Source of the DNA: an uncultured bacterium | GTDB lineage: Bacteria > Verrucomicrobiota > Lentisphaeria > Oligosphaerales > Oligosphaeraceae | DNA: 39,282 bases | Assembly: GCA_900548225.1 (NCBI GenBank) | Contig: URJM01000013.1 | Location: forward strand, 1-39,282 | Direction: 5' to 3' | Shown here: in pieces, positions 25,552 through 33,143 of the stretch | How the letters are laid out: each line of letters opens with the position of its first letter | Position numbering within the stretch: the first letter of the stretch is position 1 | Notes under the pieces: generated by a model | What the model saw: only the letters and a program-made list of their open reading frames with translations | What the model was told of the DNA's origin: nothing | The model's database searches: none | Position numbers and translations under genes: made by a program

Positions 25552-26865
25552 ATGTATTCCGCGGAGAATCCAGACAAGTCCCTGACGCCAGTGCCGCCCA
25601 AGGCGTATCTGGTTGGCTTTCTGCATCCCGGAGAGAACCCCGAGGAGTCCCTTTCGCTGTTGACGGAGCTTGGGGAGCTGGTCTCGACCCAGGGGCTGCG
25701 TGTCGTGGGAAGCCAGATTGCCAGGCTCCGGCGCATCGAGCCGGGAACCCTGCTTGGAAGCGGGAAGGTCAAGGAGATATTGGACGAGGCGCAGGGGCTT
25801 GGCGCGGACGTGGTGGTGGTTGACGACCCGCTCACCCCGTCGCAGCAGCGCAACTGGGAGAAGCTCTCGAGCCTGGCGGTAATCGACCGTCAGGAGGTGA
25901 TTCTGGACATCTTCGCGGGGCGTGCGCGGACGAAGGAGGCAGTCCTCCAGGTGCAGCTTGCCCAGATGAACTACGAGCTTCCCCGGCTTGTGAGGAAATG
26001 GAAGCACCTGAACCGCCAGCGCGGCGCCAGCGGAGGCCTCGGGGGCAGGGCGCAGGGCGAGCAGCAGCTTGAGCTGGATTCCCGCCGCGTGCGCCTTCGC
26101 ATCCAGATGCTCCAGGAGGAGCTGGCCATTGTCCGCAGGCAGCGAGACGTCCAGCGCCAACGGCGTCTTGACAAGCCTGTCCCCGTGGCGGCGATAGTGG
26201 GCTACACCAACGCCGGCAAGTCGTCGATGCTGCGCCGTCTCACCCGTGCGGATGTCCTTGTGGAGGACAAGCTCTTTGCGACCCTGGATCCGACCGTGCG
26301 CAGATTTGAGCTGCCCGGGGGGCAGGAGATTCTGCTTGCGGACACGGTGGGGTTTGTCCGGAAGCTTCCCCATCTGCTTGTGGACGCCTTCAAGTCCACC
26401 CTTGAGGAGACCAAGCTCTCCGACTATTTGATTGAGATTCTGGACGCCTGCGACCCTGCCATCGAGGAGCATCACGACACCACGATGAACGTCCTTGAGG
26501 AGATAGGCGTCGGGCCGAAGCCGGTGCTGATGGTCTTGAACAAGTGGAACCTTGTCCCCGTGGAGGAGCGTGCGCGCCTTCTCGGGCGTTATCCCGATGC
26601 GGTCCCCCTTTCTGCGCTGACGGGGGAGGGCGTTGACGTGTTTGTCCAGCGTCTTGCGGGGCTGGTCAAGGCGCTGATGCCGGAGCGCAGGTATCTTGTC
26701 CCCCATTCGGAGATGCGTGCGCTTTCGCAGATACGCACCTATTGTTTCATTGAGAGCGAGGAGTTCCAGGACGACGGGGTCCACATTGTCGCCCGGGTTC
26801 CTCTGAATCATCTTTCGCGTTGGGACGAGTACCTTTCGTTCCCTGTCCGTCCTGGCGCGTTGTAG
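25552..26865 (+). CDS. hflX: Ribosome-associated GTPase HflX (437 aa)
   Basis: HflX splits stalled or stressed 70S ribosomes. The N-terminal HflX domain (about 15-205) contains SQIARLRRIEPGTLLGSGKV and the LGGRAQGEQQLELDSRR segment leading to a basic coiled coil. The G domain has G1 GYTNAGKS (217-224) and G3 DTVGF (264-268). G4 reads NKWN (330-333) instead of NKxD, which could alter guanine recognition. The frame extends upstream to 25474, overlapping lepA. The ATG at 25552 (MYSAENPDKS) avoids the overlap and is preferred, without Shine-Dalgarno support. Its stop codon overlaps the Shine-Dalgarno of mutL. Confidence 0.93.
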   Translation: MYSAENPDKSLTPVPPKAYLVGFLHPGENPEESLSLLTELGELVSTQGLRVVGSQIARLRRIEPGTLLGSGKVKEILDEAQGLGADVVVVDDPLTPSQQRNWEKLSSLAVIDRQEVILDIFAGRARTKEAVLQVQLAQMNYELPRLVRKWKHLNRQRGASGGLGGRAQGEQQLELDSRRVRLRIQMLQEELAIVRRQRDVQRQRRLDKPVPVAAIVGYTNAGKSSMLRRLTRADVLVEDKLFATLDPTVRRFELPGGQEILLADTVGFVRKLPHLLVDAFKSTLEETKLSDYLIEILDACDPAIEEHHDTTMNVLEEIGVGPKPVLMVLNKWNLVPVEERARLLGRYPDAVPLSALTGEGVDVFVQRLAGLVKALMPERRYLVPHSEMRALSQIRTYCFIESEEFQDDGVHIVARVPLNHLSRWDEYLSFPVRPGAL

Positions 26866-26869
26866 GAGG
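26864..26869 (+). promoter_or_regulatory. Ribosome binding site of mutL
   Basis: AGGAGG overlaps the hflX stop codon and lies 7 nt before the ATG at 26877. It shows that mutL begins there and not at the later open frame, which matters for recognising the frameshift. Confidence 0.8.
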
Positions 26870-26876
26870 TTGTGAG

Positions 26877-28741
26877 ATGGGCGTCATCAGGGTGCTTCCG
26901 GCGGAGATTGCCGGCCGCATTGCGGCGGGGTCATTGAGCGCCCCGCCTCCGTCATCAAGGAGCTAGTCGAGAACTCCATTGACGCGGGTGCGTCCCGCGT
27001 GCGTGTATTGACGGAGCAGGGCGGCCAGAAGCTGATGCAGGTGATAGACGACGGCAGGGGGATGGACCGCCAGGATGCGATGCTCTGCCTTGAGGCGCAT
27101 GCCACCAGCAAGATACAGGAGGACGGGGACGTTGGGCAGATACGCACCCTTGGTTTCAGGGGGGAGGCGCTCCCCTCGATTTCCTCTGTCTCGCGCTTCG
27201 AGCTTCAGACGCGCCAGGCGGGGCAGGATTCCGGCACCGAGGTCGTGGTGGACAACGGTGTCATCCAGGACATCCGCGAGTGCGGGTGCGCCCCCGGCAC
27301 CTCGGTCAAGGTGCAGTGGCTCTTCGGAAATCTCCCTGCACGCAGGAAGTTCCTGAAAGGCGCGGCCACCGAGGACGACTACATCCACGAGATGATGCTC
27401 ATGCTGGCGCTCACGCGTCCGGGTGTCTCCTTCGAACTCTTCCAGAATGGACGTTGCGTGCTCAGGAGCCCTGCGACCGCCGAAATCGGCTCGAGGGTCG
27501 AGATGCTGGTGGGGAAGGACGCCTTCGAGGCGATGATTCCCGTCGAACACTCGGAGGACGGCATTTCCGTGCGCGGCTTCATCTCGAAGCCCGGCTTCAC
27601 AAGAAGCAACCGCAGGGAGCAGAGGATTGTCGTGAATGGCCGGGCGGCCACGTCGGAGACGATCTACTTCGCGATCCGGGACGCATACGAGTCCCTGGTC
27701 GTGAAGGGGCGCTACCCAGGCGTCGTCCTCTATGTGGACGTTGCGGCGGACCGTGTCGACGTGAATGTGCATCCCACCAAGCGGGAGGTGCGGTTCCGGG
27801 ACCCGATGCGGGTGTCGACTGTGGTGGGCGCGGCTCTCCGGAATGCGCTCCGGGGGATTGCCGCCATGCGGCTTGACCTGGAGACTCCCGGCGCGCCGTC
27901 CGCAGGGGGCGCTCCCCCCGTAGCTCCAGGCGGAGTCGAACTGGTTGATACGACTCCCGCGCCGCCGTCGGCCGCCACGCCGGCAGGCTCCGATACGCCT
28001 CCTCAGGGAAGCACAGTGACGCGGATGGTGGCGCCCGCGCCTCCGGTGGTGCCACGCCCTCCCGCGGTCCAGCAGCCCCTCCCATTCGGGGCCGACGCAC
28101 CCGCGGTTGCGCCTTCCCCGACTCCGGGGAATGCATTCCCCCAGGCGTCCCCTTCTGCCGTCCCTTCCCCAGGCGGCTTGTCGATTCGATTGATTTCCTC
28201 CTTGGGGAGCGACTATCTTCTTGCGGAGAGCGGTGGCGGGATTGTGGTTGTGAGCATCAAGTCCGCGACCCAGCGGATTCTCTTCGAGCGTTTTCTTGCC
28301 AATCTGAAGATGCGGGAGGTTCCCCGCCAGCCGTTGTTGATTCCCGTGACCTTGCACCTTTCCCCTGACGAGTCGCGACTTCTCTCCAGGGAGCTGCCCT
28401 TTTTCCAGTCGATTGGCTATATGCTTGAGGAGTTTGGCGCACATACCTATCTTGTGACGGCCGTCCCCCAGAACATTCCCGACCGGGAGCTTGAGAACAC
28501 CATCCGCGACATCCTTTCCGACCTGCGCCAGGAGAGCGTGACCAACCGCCAGAGCGCGGTCCACCTTGCGCAGCTGGCCAGCCGCCACGCAGTGTGGAAG
28601 CGCGGTGAACTCTCCCCTGAGGAACAGCGGCAGCTGATTGAGTCGCTCATGCATTGCGAGATGCCATACGCGGACCCGGCCGGACTGCCGACAATGCTCC
28701 ATATAACCTACTCCGAACTTAACCAGCGATTCAAGTCATGA
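26877..28741 (+). pseudogene. mutL: DNA mismatch repair protein MutL, interrupted by a 4-nt deletion
   Basis: Translation from the ATG at 26877 gives GVIRVLPAEIAGRIAAG, the exact MutL N-terminus, then leaves frame at 26930/26931 and stops at a TAG near 26964. In the other frame homology resumes at once with IERPASVIKELVENSIDAGA and continues without a break to the end. The missing residues are the Glu-Val of AAGEVIERP, so about four bases (GAGG or GGAG) are absent in the ATPase motif. This is either a true null, a recent mutation, or a sequencing or assembly error. The rest has the ATPase features (DDGRGMD, LGFRGEALPSIS), a Pro/Ala-rich linker, and a C-terminal domain lacking the DQHAxxE endonuclease motif (SIKSATQ instead). 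It overlaps the next gene by 4 nt. Confidence 0.85.
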
Positions 28742-30921
28742 GCAACAAGGACGAGACGCGCTTCCGCATTCCCTGGAGGAGGTTGTTCGCGCTTGCAGCC
28801 TGCTGGACGCTTGCGCTGGCGGTTCTGCGCAACTGCAACAACGATCCGTGGCCGGACGGAGCCTCGGGCGAGAACACCCTCTTCACCACCTTCAACGCCG
28901 AAATCAGGAGCCTGGACCCCTCCGCCGTCAACTTCACCCACGAGTCCGCGGTTCTGGACAACATCGTGGAGGCTCCTCTCGCGTATCACTACCTGAAGCG
29001 CCCGTATACGCTTGTCCCAATGATGCTGGAGGCGCTTCCCGAGGCCAGGTATTACGACAGGGAAGGGCGGGTGCTGGAGGGAGACCCCGACCCGTCGCTC
29101 GTCGCACGCACGGAATACACCCTCAATATCAGGCCGGGCATCCTCTACCAGCCCCATCCATGCTTTGCCGGGGATTCCGCGGCGACTTGCGATTCCCCCG
29201 GGACTCCCTGGGACTTCGGGCCGCTCTCCCAGCGGGAGGCGACTGCCGAGGACTTCGTCGTGTCGCTGTCCCGTCTCTGCGACCCCAGGTCCGGATGCAC
29301 GGTCTTTGCGCAGCTTGCCGGCTTCATCGAGGGGCTGCATGAGTGCCGCAGGGAACTCTCCGAGGAGATACGAAGGCTTGACGCAAGGCGCCTGGAGTCG
29401 GGGGAGACGCCCTCGGAAATCGCATCCGCGCCAAGCATCCCGGACTACAGGAGGATCGCCCCCGCCGGCATCGAGGCCCTGGACAGCCATACCGTCAGGT
29501 ATACGCTCTCCAGAAAGTATCCGCAGTTCCTCTACTGGCTCACGATGCACTACTTTGCGCCAATCCCATACGAAACCTTCGAGTTCCACGGGCGCCCCGA
29601 TGTCATCGCCGCCGGAATCAAGTACGCGGACTGGCCTGTCGCAAACGGGGCGTATATGCTGCGTGAATGCGACCTGGACTTCCGAATCGTCCTGGAACGA
29701 AATCCAAACTACCACGACGCCAGGTTCCCGTCGGAGGGCAACGCCGGAGACGAGGAGGCGGGGCTCCTGGATGACGCGGGAAAACGTCTCCCCTTCGTCG
29801 ACAAGGTGGTCTTCAACTGGGAGCCGGAGTCAATCCCCTCCTGGACAAAGTTCACACAGGGATACTATGACGACTCGGGGCTGCCAGTGGATATGTTCGA
29901 CAAGGCAATCTCAGTGCCGCAAGGCGGCGGTGAACTGTCGCTCTCTCCCGAAATGGCCGAAAAGGGGATGAAGATGACCACCGCGGTGCCGCCTATCTCG
30001 TACTACTACGCATTCAATATGAGGGACCCCGTGGTGGGAGGGCTGGGAAGACGTCAACGCCTCCTGAGGCAGGCGGTCTCCATCGCAATGGACACAAGGC
30101 AGTTCATCGACATCTTCCGAAACGGAAACGGAGTCGTCTCCGAGGGAATCATTCCGCCTGGAATCTTTGGCGCCGCAGAGCCCCCAGTATATATGAATAA
30201 CATTATAAATACTTGGAATGGAACAACTTGTGTAAGACGAAGCATAGAGGATGCACGCAGATTGCTTGCCGAGGCCGGCTACCCTGGCGGGCGGGACGAG
30301 GCGACGGGCGAGCAGCTCGTCCTCTATTTGGACCATGCGGCGGCCGGGAAGCCGGACTTCAAGAGCCGTTTCCAGTGGATTTCCGACCAGATTGGGCGTC
30401 TTGGCATACGTGTCGAGGAGCGTGGCTTTGACCTGAACCGCTCCCGTCGCCGCATTTCGGAGGGCAACTGGCAGTTTCTGTATGGGCGTGCGTGGGTTGC
30501 CGACTATCCCGACCCTGAGAATTTCCTGATGCTCTTTGCCAGCGAGAATGGGCAGGTCGAGCATCATGGCCCGAACTACTCCAACTACAGCAATCCCGAA
30601 TACGATGCGCTTTTCCACCAGCTTGAGACAATGCCGGACACGCCGCGTCGTCTGGAGCTGATTCGCCAGGCCAGTGAAATCCTCTATCGTGACGCGCCCG
30701 TCGTGTGGGATATACACCCGAAGAACATGGCCCTCACCCACGGCTGGGTCTACAACTATCTTCCTCAGTCAATTGCATACGACAACCTGAAATACCTGCG
30801 GGTTGACCCGGCGATGCGCGTCCGACTCCAGAAGGAATGGAATGCGCCCTGCACCTGGCCTGTGCTGTTGCTGATGGCAGTCTTCACTGTCGCATCGCTC
30901 ATCCCACGCCGGGGAGATTGA
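28738..30921 (+). CDS. Membrane-anchored peptide-type ABC transporter substrate-binding protein, family 5 (727 aa)
   Basis: This is an OppA/DppA-type solute-binding protein. An N-terminal hydrophobic segment (about 16-32, followed by RNCNN) anchors or exports it. The mature part has family marks such as FNAEIRSLDPS, ATAEDFVVSLSRL, PVANGAYML and the late ADYPDPENFLMLF-SNPEYDAL region. Unusually, a second hydrophobic segment (about 702-720, WPVLLLMAVFTVASLI) closes the protein, so it is probably tethered at both ends. At 727 residues it exceeds the common 530-600. The ATG overlaps the mutL stop (ATGA). Cognate permeases appear at 32125-34247 after an intervening minus-strand gene. Ligand identity is unknown. 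An AT-rich patch of rare codons lies at 30186-30250, after which codon choice looks different. Confidence 0.88.
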   Translation: MSNKDETRFRIPWRRLFALAACWTLALAVLRNCNNDPWPDGASGENTLFTTFNAEIRSLDPSAVNFTHESAVLDNIVEAPLAYHYLKRPYTLVPMMLEALPEARYYDREGRVLEGDPDPSLVARTEYTLNIRPGILYQPHPCFAGDSAATCDSPGTPWDFGPLSQREATAEDFVVSLSRLCDPRSGCTVFAQLAGFIEGLHECRRELSEEIRRLDARRLESGETPSEIASAPSIPDYRRIAPAGIEALDSHTVRYTLSRKYPQFLYWLTMHYFAPIPYETFEFHGRPDVIAAGIKYADWPVANGAYMLRECDLDFRIVLERNPNYHDARFPSEGNAGDEEAGLLDDAGKRLPFVDKVVFNWEPESIPSWTKFTQGYYDDSGLPVDMFDKAISVPQGGGELSLSPEMAEKGMKMTTAVPPISYYYAFNMRDPVVGGLGRRQRLLRQAVSIAMDTRQFIDIFRNGNGVVSEGIIPPGIFGAAEPPVYMNNIINTWNGTTCVRRSIEDARRLLAEAGYPGGRDEATGEQLVLYLDHAAAGKPDFKSRFQWISDQIGRLGIRVEERGFDLNRSRRRISEGNWQFLYGRAWVADYPDPENFLMLFASENGQVEHHGPNYSNYSNPEYDALFHQLETMPDTPRRLELIRQASEILYRDAPVVWDIHPKNMALTHGWVYNYLPQSIAYDNLKYLRVDPAMRVRLQKEWNAPCTWPVLLLMAVFTVASLIPRRGD

Positions 30922-31036
30922 CCCTGCGGCGGGCCCTGTCTAGGCGGCGAGGGGTAATCCGGTAATGCGTTATTGACAACGACTTTGCCGGAAGAGCAAA
31001 ACGAGCCGCGCACCGCCATCGACGAAATTTTCTCAG

Positions 31037-31285
31037 GCCTTGGGGTGGCTATGCATAGGCCGTCAACGATAGAGGATGGAAGGGAACACAGACTACGGCG
31101 CATGTCTGGTCAAGAACTTGCCAAGACACTTGAGTGGCTTCGGCAAAAGCCAATTGAAGGTCTGCCGTCAGTTTTATCGCGTATATCCAATTGCGAACGC
31201 AGCGCGTTCGCAATTGTTCCCGAATGGTGTGGAATACAAGACCCTGTGGAGATGGCGACGGATGTATTTCGGTGGGCAGGAATTA
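31037..31285 (+). pseudogene. Decayed fragment of a DUF1016/YhcG-type gene
   Basis: One frame reads LGWLCIGRQR, an in-frame TAG (31070-31072), RMEGNTDYGACLVKNL, then FGKSQLKVCRQFYRVYP. This follows the N-terminal helix-turn-helix region of DUF1016 (YhcG-type) proteins, which typically show YWxIGRxIVE, then xYGxxLixxLSxxL, then FGxGFSxxNLxxMRQFYxxYP. The catalytic PD-(D/E)xK half is absent and the frame decays after YPIANAARSQL. Full-length members are predicted nucleases often carried on mobile or defence islands. The assignment rests on motif memory, not a search. Confidence 0.55.
31188..31216. repeat. Perfect 12-bp inverted repeat with 5-nt loop
   Basis: CAATTGCGAACG (31188-31199) and CGTTCGCAATTG (31205-31216) are exact reverse complements around CAGCG. 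The hairpin lies inside the YhcG-like remnant and has no T-run, so it is not a simple terminator. Confidence 0.85.
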
Positions 31286-31395
31286 TCAGGGAACAGGCAA
31301 CAGGGGGAAGAGGAGTTCAGGCAGCCACAGATAGGCATGAATAGGCGTTATTTCATGGGGCGGCCTCACTGTTTTTTTCAGGAAGGCGGATTGTG

Positions 31396-31433
31396 GTGTT
31401 TCGTGCATTTCGTGGTTCAAAAGACATCTTCCT
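31396..31433 (-). repeat. Dispersed intergenic repeat, copy B
   Basis: Plus-strand GTGTTTCGTG, TTTCGTGGTT, an A-run and ATCTTCCT match copy A at 15964-16000 with the same order and orientation. Both copies sit just outside an intrinsic terminator: the terminator is 19 bp right of copy A and 40 bp right of copy B. Confidence 0.7.
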
Positions 31434-31472
31434 GGAGAACTCCCCTTTTACTTCTGTCCATGTTGCGGGCAC

Positions 31473-31511
31473 AAAAAACGCGCCTCTTCCTTTCGGGGGA
31501 GGCGCGTTTTG
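31473..31511 (-). terminator. Intrinsic terminator of the DUF805 gene, likely bidirectional
   Basis: AAAACGCGCCTC pairs with GAGGCGCGTTTT around a short loop. Read on the minus strand the stem is followed by six T, 28 bp after the DUF805 stop at 31539. The stem itself ends in four T on the plus strand, so it could also stop read-through from the left. Confidence 0.88.
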
Positions 31512-31538
31512 AATGTCAGCTATTGCTGAGCGGGGTTG

Positions 31539-31937
31539 CTACTGCTGGTCGGCCGGAGCTGCCGCGGCGAAGCTGTTGCCGACGGTGAGGGTGGGCTGGA
31601 TGCACCAGAAGAGAAGGATGAGTCCGCCGACGCAGGGGATGAGTGCGACCAGCATCATCCATCCGCTCTTGCCGATGTCGTGGAGGCGTCGTGCGCAGAT
31701 GCCGAGCATGGGCAGCAGGGTTGCGAGGGTGAGGAGTCCGCCGACGGAGGCTCCGAGCCAGTAGTTGATAAGTTTCAGGAGGAAGAACAAAACGCCGATC
31801 ACGATGTAGTTCACGAGCCAGACTGTCCAGAAGGTCTTCTTGTCGGTGCAGCCTTTGAAATCGAAGTAGTGGTTCTTGATGACGTCGATGTAGGTGGCGA
31901 TGAATCCGTTGGCGAGCTTCTTGGGGTCGTCAGTCAT
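31539..31937 (-). CDS. DUF805 family membrane protein (132 aa)
   Basis: This is a small integral membrane protein of the DUF805/YhaH type. The soluble N-terminus (about 1-35, ending FDFKGCTDKKTFW) precedes a membrane segment at 36-60. A second hydrophobic stretch covers about 65-80, the family motif ICARRLHDIGKSGW lies at about 80-93, and a last segment covers 95-113. A short Ala/Pro/Gln tail ends the protein. AGGAG lies 5 nt before the ATG at 31937. Members are widespread with no settled function. It is inverted relative to its neighbours and splits the binding-protein gene from its permeases. It has its own terminator and a plausible own promoter, so it is an independent unit. Confidence 0.85.
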   Translation of the reverse strand: MTDDPKKLANGFIATYIDVIKNHYFDFKGCTDKKTFWTVWLVNYIVIGVLFFLLKLINYWLGASVGGLLTLATLLPMLGICARRLHDIGKSGWMMLVALIPCVGGLILLFWCIQPTLTVGNSFAAAAPADQQ

Positions 31938-32124
31938 TTTTGCTCCTGTTGGAAGGAAGTTGATTTAAAGGAATCGCTATCATGGTGCGCATCGTGCGCC
32001 TGGCCTTACAGTATAGCCCGAAAAGGAAAAATCAATTGCCACGCACAAAAAATCGGTGGTTTTTGCGGTTACATTCCCCTGTCTGGCGTGTTTTCCCTGT
32101 GCAGATTTCACTCTTGTATTCCAG
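31938..32124. promoter_or_regulatory. Divergent spacer with DUF805 and permease promoters
   Basis: This is a 187-bp AT-richer spacer between divergent starts. On the minus strand TTGATT is followed 14-16 nt later by TATACT/TACTGT (31999-32036 region), a weak sigma-70-like pair for DUF805. For the plus-strand permease no box pair or Shine-Dalgarno is convincing. A small GCGCA-TCG-TGCGC symmetry lies near 31987-31999. Confidence 0.35.
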
Positions 32125-33105
32125 ATGCTTCTTTACTTTTTCAGGCGCATACTCTATTTGATTCCGATTCTAGTCGGCGTCAACCTGCTTGTCTTCGCCA
32201 TGTTTTTTGTGGTGAACACTCCCGACGATATGGCCAGGCAGGCCTTGGGCGAGAAGGCCGACCGTCCGGAGGCAATCGAGGTATGGAAGGCCAACCACGG
32301 CTACGACATGCCCCTTTTCTTCGACGGTGCGTCTTCGGGCGTGGACAAGTTCACCCATACGATTTTCTTTCGTCGGAGCCTTGGCATGTTCTGGGGTGAC
32401 TTTGGCGTGTCCGACGCAACGGGCAAGTCGATAATCTCCGAGATACGTGCCCGCGTGTGGCCTTCCTTTGCGCTGGCGCTGCCGATCTTCATCGGGACGC
32501 TTCTTGCCAACGTCTACTTTGCGATGAAGCTTGCCGCCCTGCGTGGAAGCGCCGTCGACAGGGCGGGGCAGTTTCTCTGCGTCCTTTTGATGAGCACCTC
32601 CACGCTGGTCTTCATCATATTCGGGCAGTATATCGGTGCGCAGAAGCTGCGTCTGGCGCCCGTGTCGGGCTTTGCCACGGGCTTGGCTATGGCAAAGTTC
32701 CTGACACTTCCCGCCGTGGTCGGAATCATCTCCGGCCTTGGGTCTGGCACAAGGCTCTACCGCACATTCTTCCTGGAGCAGATTAGCCAGGACTACGTGA
32801 GGACTGCCAGGGCGAAGGGGCTCTCCGAGGACACCGTGCTCTTCAAGCATGTCCTCCGGAATGCGCTAATACCCATCCTCACGAACATCCCAATCTACCT
32901 GCTGATGCTCTTCACGGGGAATCTTCTGCTTGAGAAGTTCTTTGCAATCCCCGGGCTTGGGGGATTTACAATCGACGCCATTGCGGCCCAGGACTTCTCG
33001 GTAGTCCGTGCCATGGTCTTTCTGGGCGCCGTCCTCTACATCTTCGGGATGCTTCTGGCGGATTTGGCGTATACAATCGCGGATCCGCGCGTCAAACTCA
33101 AGTAG
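32125..33105 (+). CDS. ABC transporter permease, OppB/DppB type (326 aa)
   Basis: This is an inner-membrane half of a dipeptide/oligopeptide-type importer. The N-terminal LLYFFRRILYLIPILVGVNLLVF is the classic OppB start. Five further membrane segments follow. The cytoplasmic coupling (EAA-like) loop reads DYVRTARAKGLSEDTVLFKH. The frame runs upstream to 32056, but the ATG at 32125 begins the family sequence; no Shine-Dalgarno is visible. The periplasmic loop after the first helix is long (about 30-110). The partner permease starts 38 bp later. No ATPase genes follow, so the transporter must borrow OppD/OppF-like subunits encoded elsewhere. Confidence 0.9.
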   Translation: MLLYFFRRILYLIPILVGVNLLVFAMFFVVNTPDDMARQALGEKADRPEAIEVWKANHGYDMPLFFDGASSGVDKFTHTIFFRRSLGMFWGDFGVSDATGKSIISEIRARVWPSFALALPIFIGTLLANVYFAMKLAALRGSAVDRAGQFLCVLLMSTSTLVFIIFGQYIGAQKLRLAPVSGFATGLAMAKFLTLPAVVGIISGLGSGTRLYRTFFLEQISQDYVRTARAKGLSEDTVLFKHVLRNALIPILTNIPIYLLMLFTGNLLLEKFFAIPGLGGFTIDAIAAQDFSVVRAMVFLGAVLYIFGMLLADLAYTIADPRVKLK

Positions 33106-33143
33106 AGACGAGGCTTCTTCCCGTTCCGTTTTTTTGCAGACAA

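Larger units (their letters stand above)
30922..31538. other. 617-bp spacer with gene remnant and repeats
   Basis: Between the binding-protein gene and the convergent DUF805 gene, the DNA is less GC-rich and holds no intact gene. It contains a decayed DUF1016/YhcG-like fragment (31037-31285), a perfect palindrome (31188-31216), copy B of a dispersed repeat (31396-31433) and the DUF805 terminator (31473-31511). Open frames here (30973-31344, 31076-31588) lack starts with ribosome sites and are read as remnants or chance. Confidence 0.7.

Noticed and set aside
26999..28741. mutL as an intact shorter gene starting at GTG 26999
   Set aside because: It would lack the essential N-terminal ATPase motif, has no ribosome site, and the true start at 26877 is well marked upstream; a frameshift explains both parts.
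30973..31344. 123-residue plus-strand open frame from a TTG
   Set aside because: It has no ribosome site and no recognisable domain; the DUF1016-like similarity is in a different frame of the same DNA.
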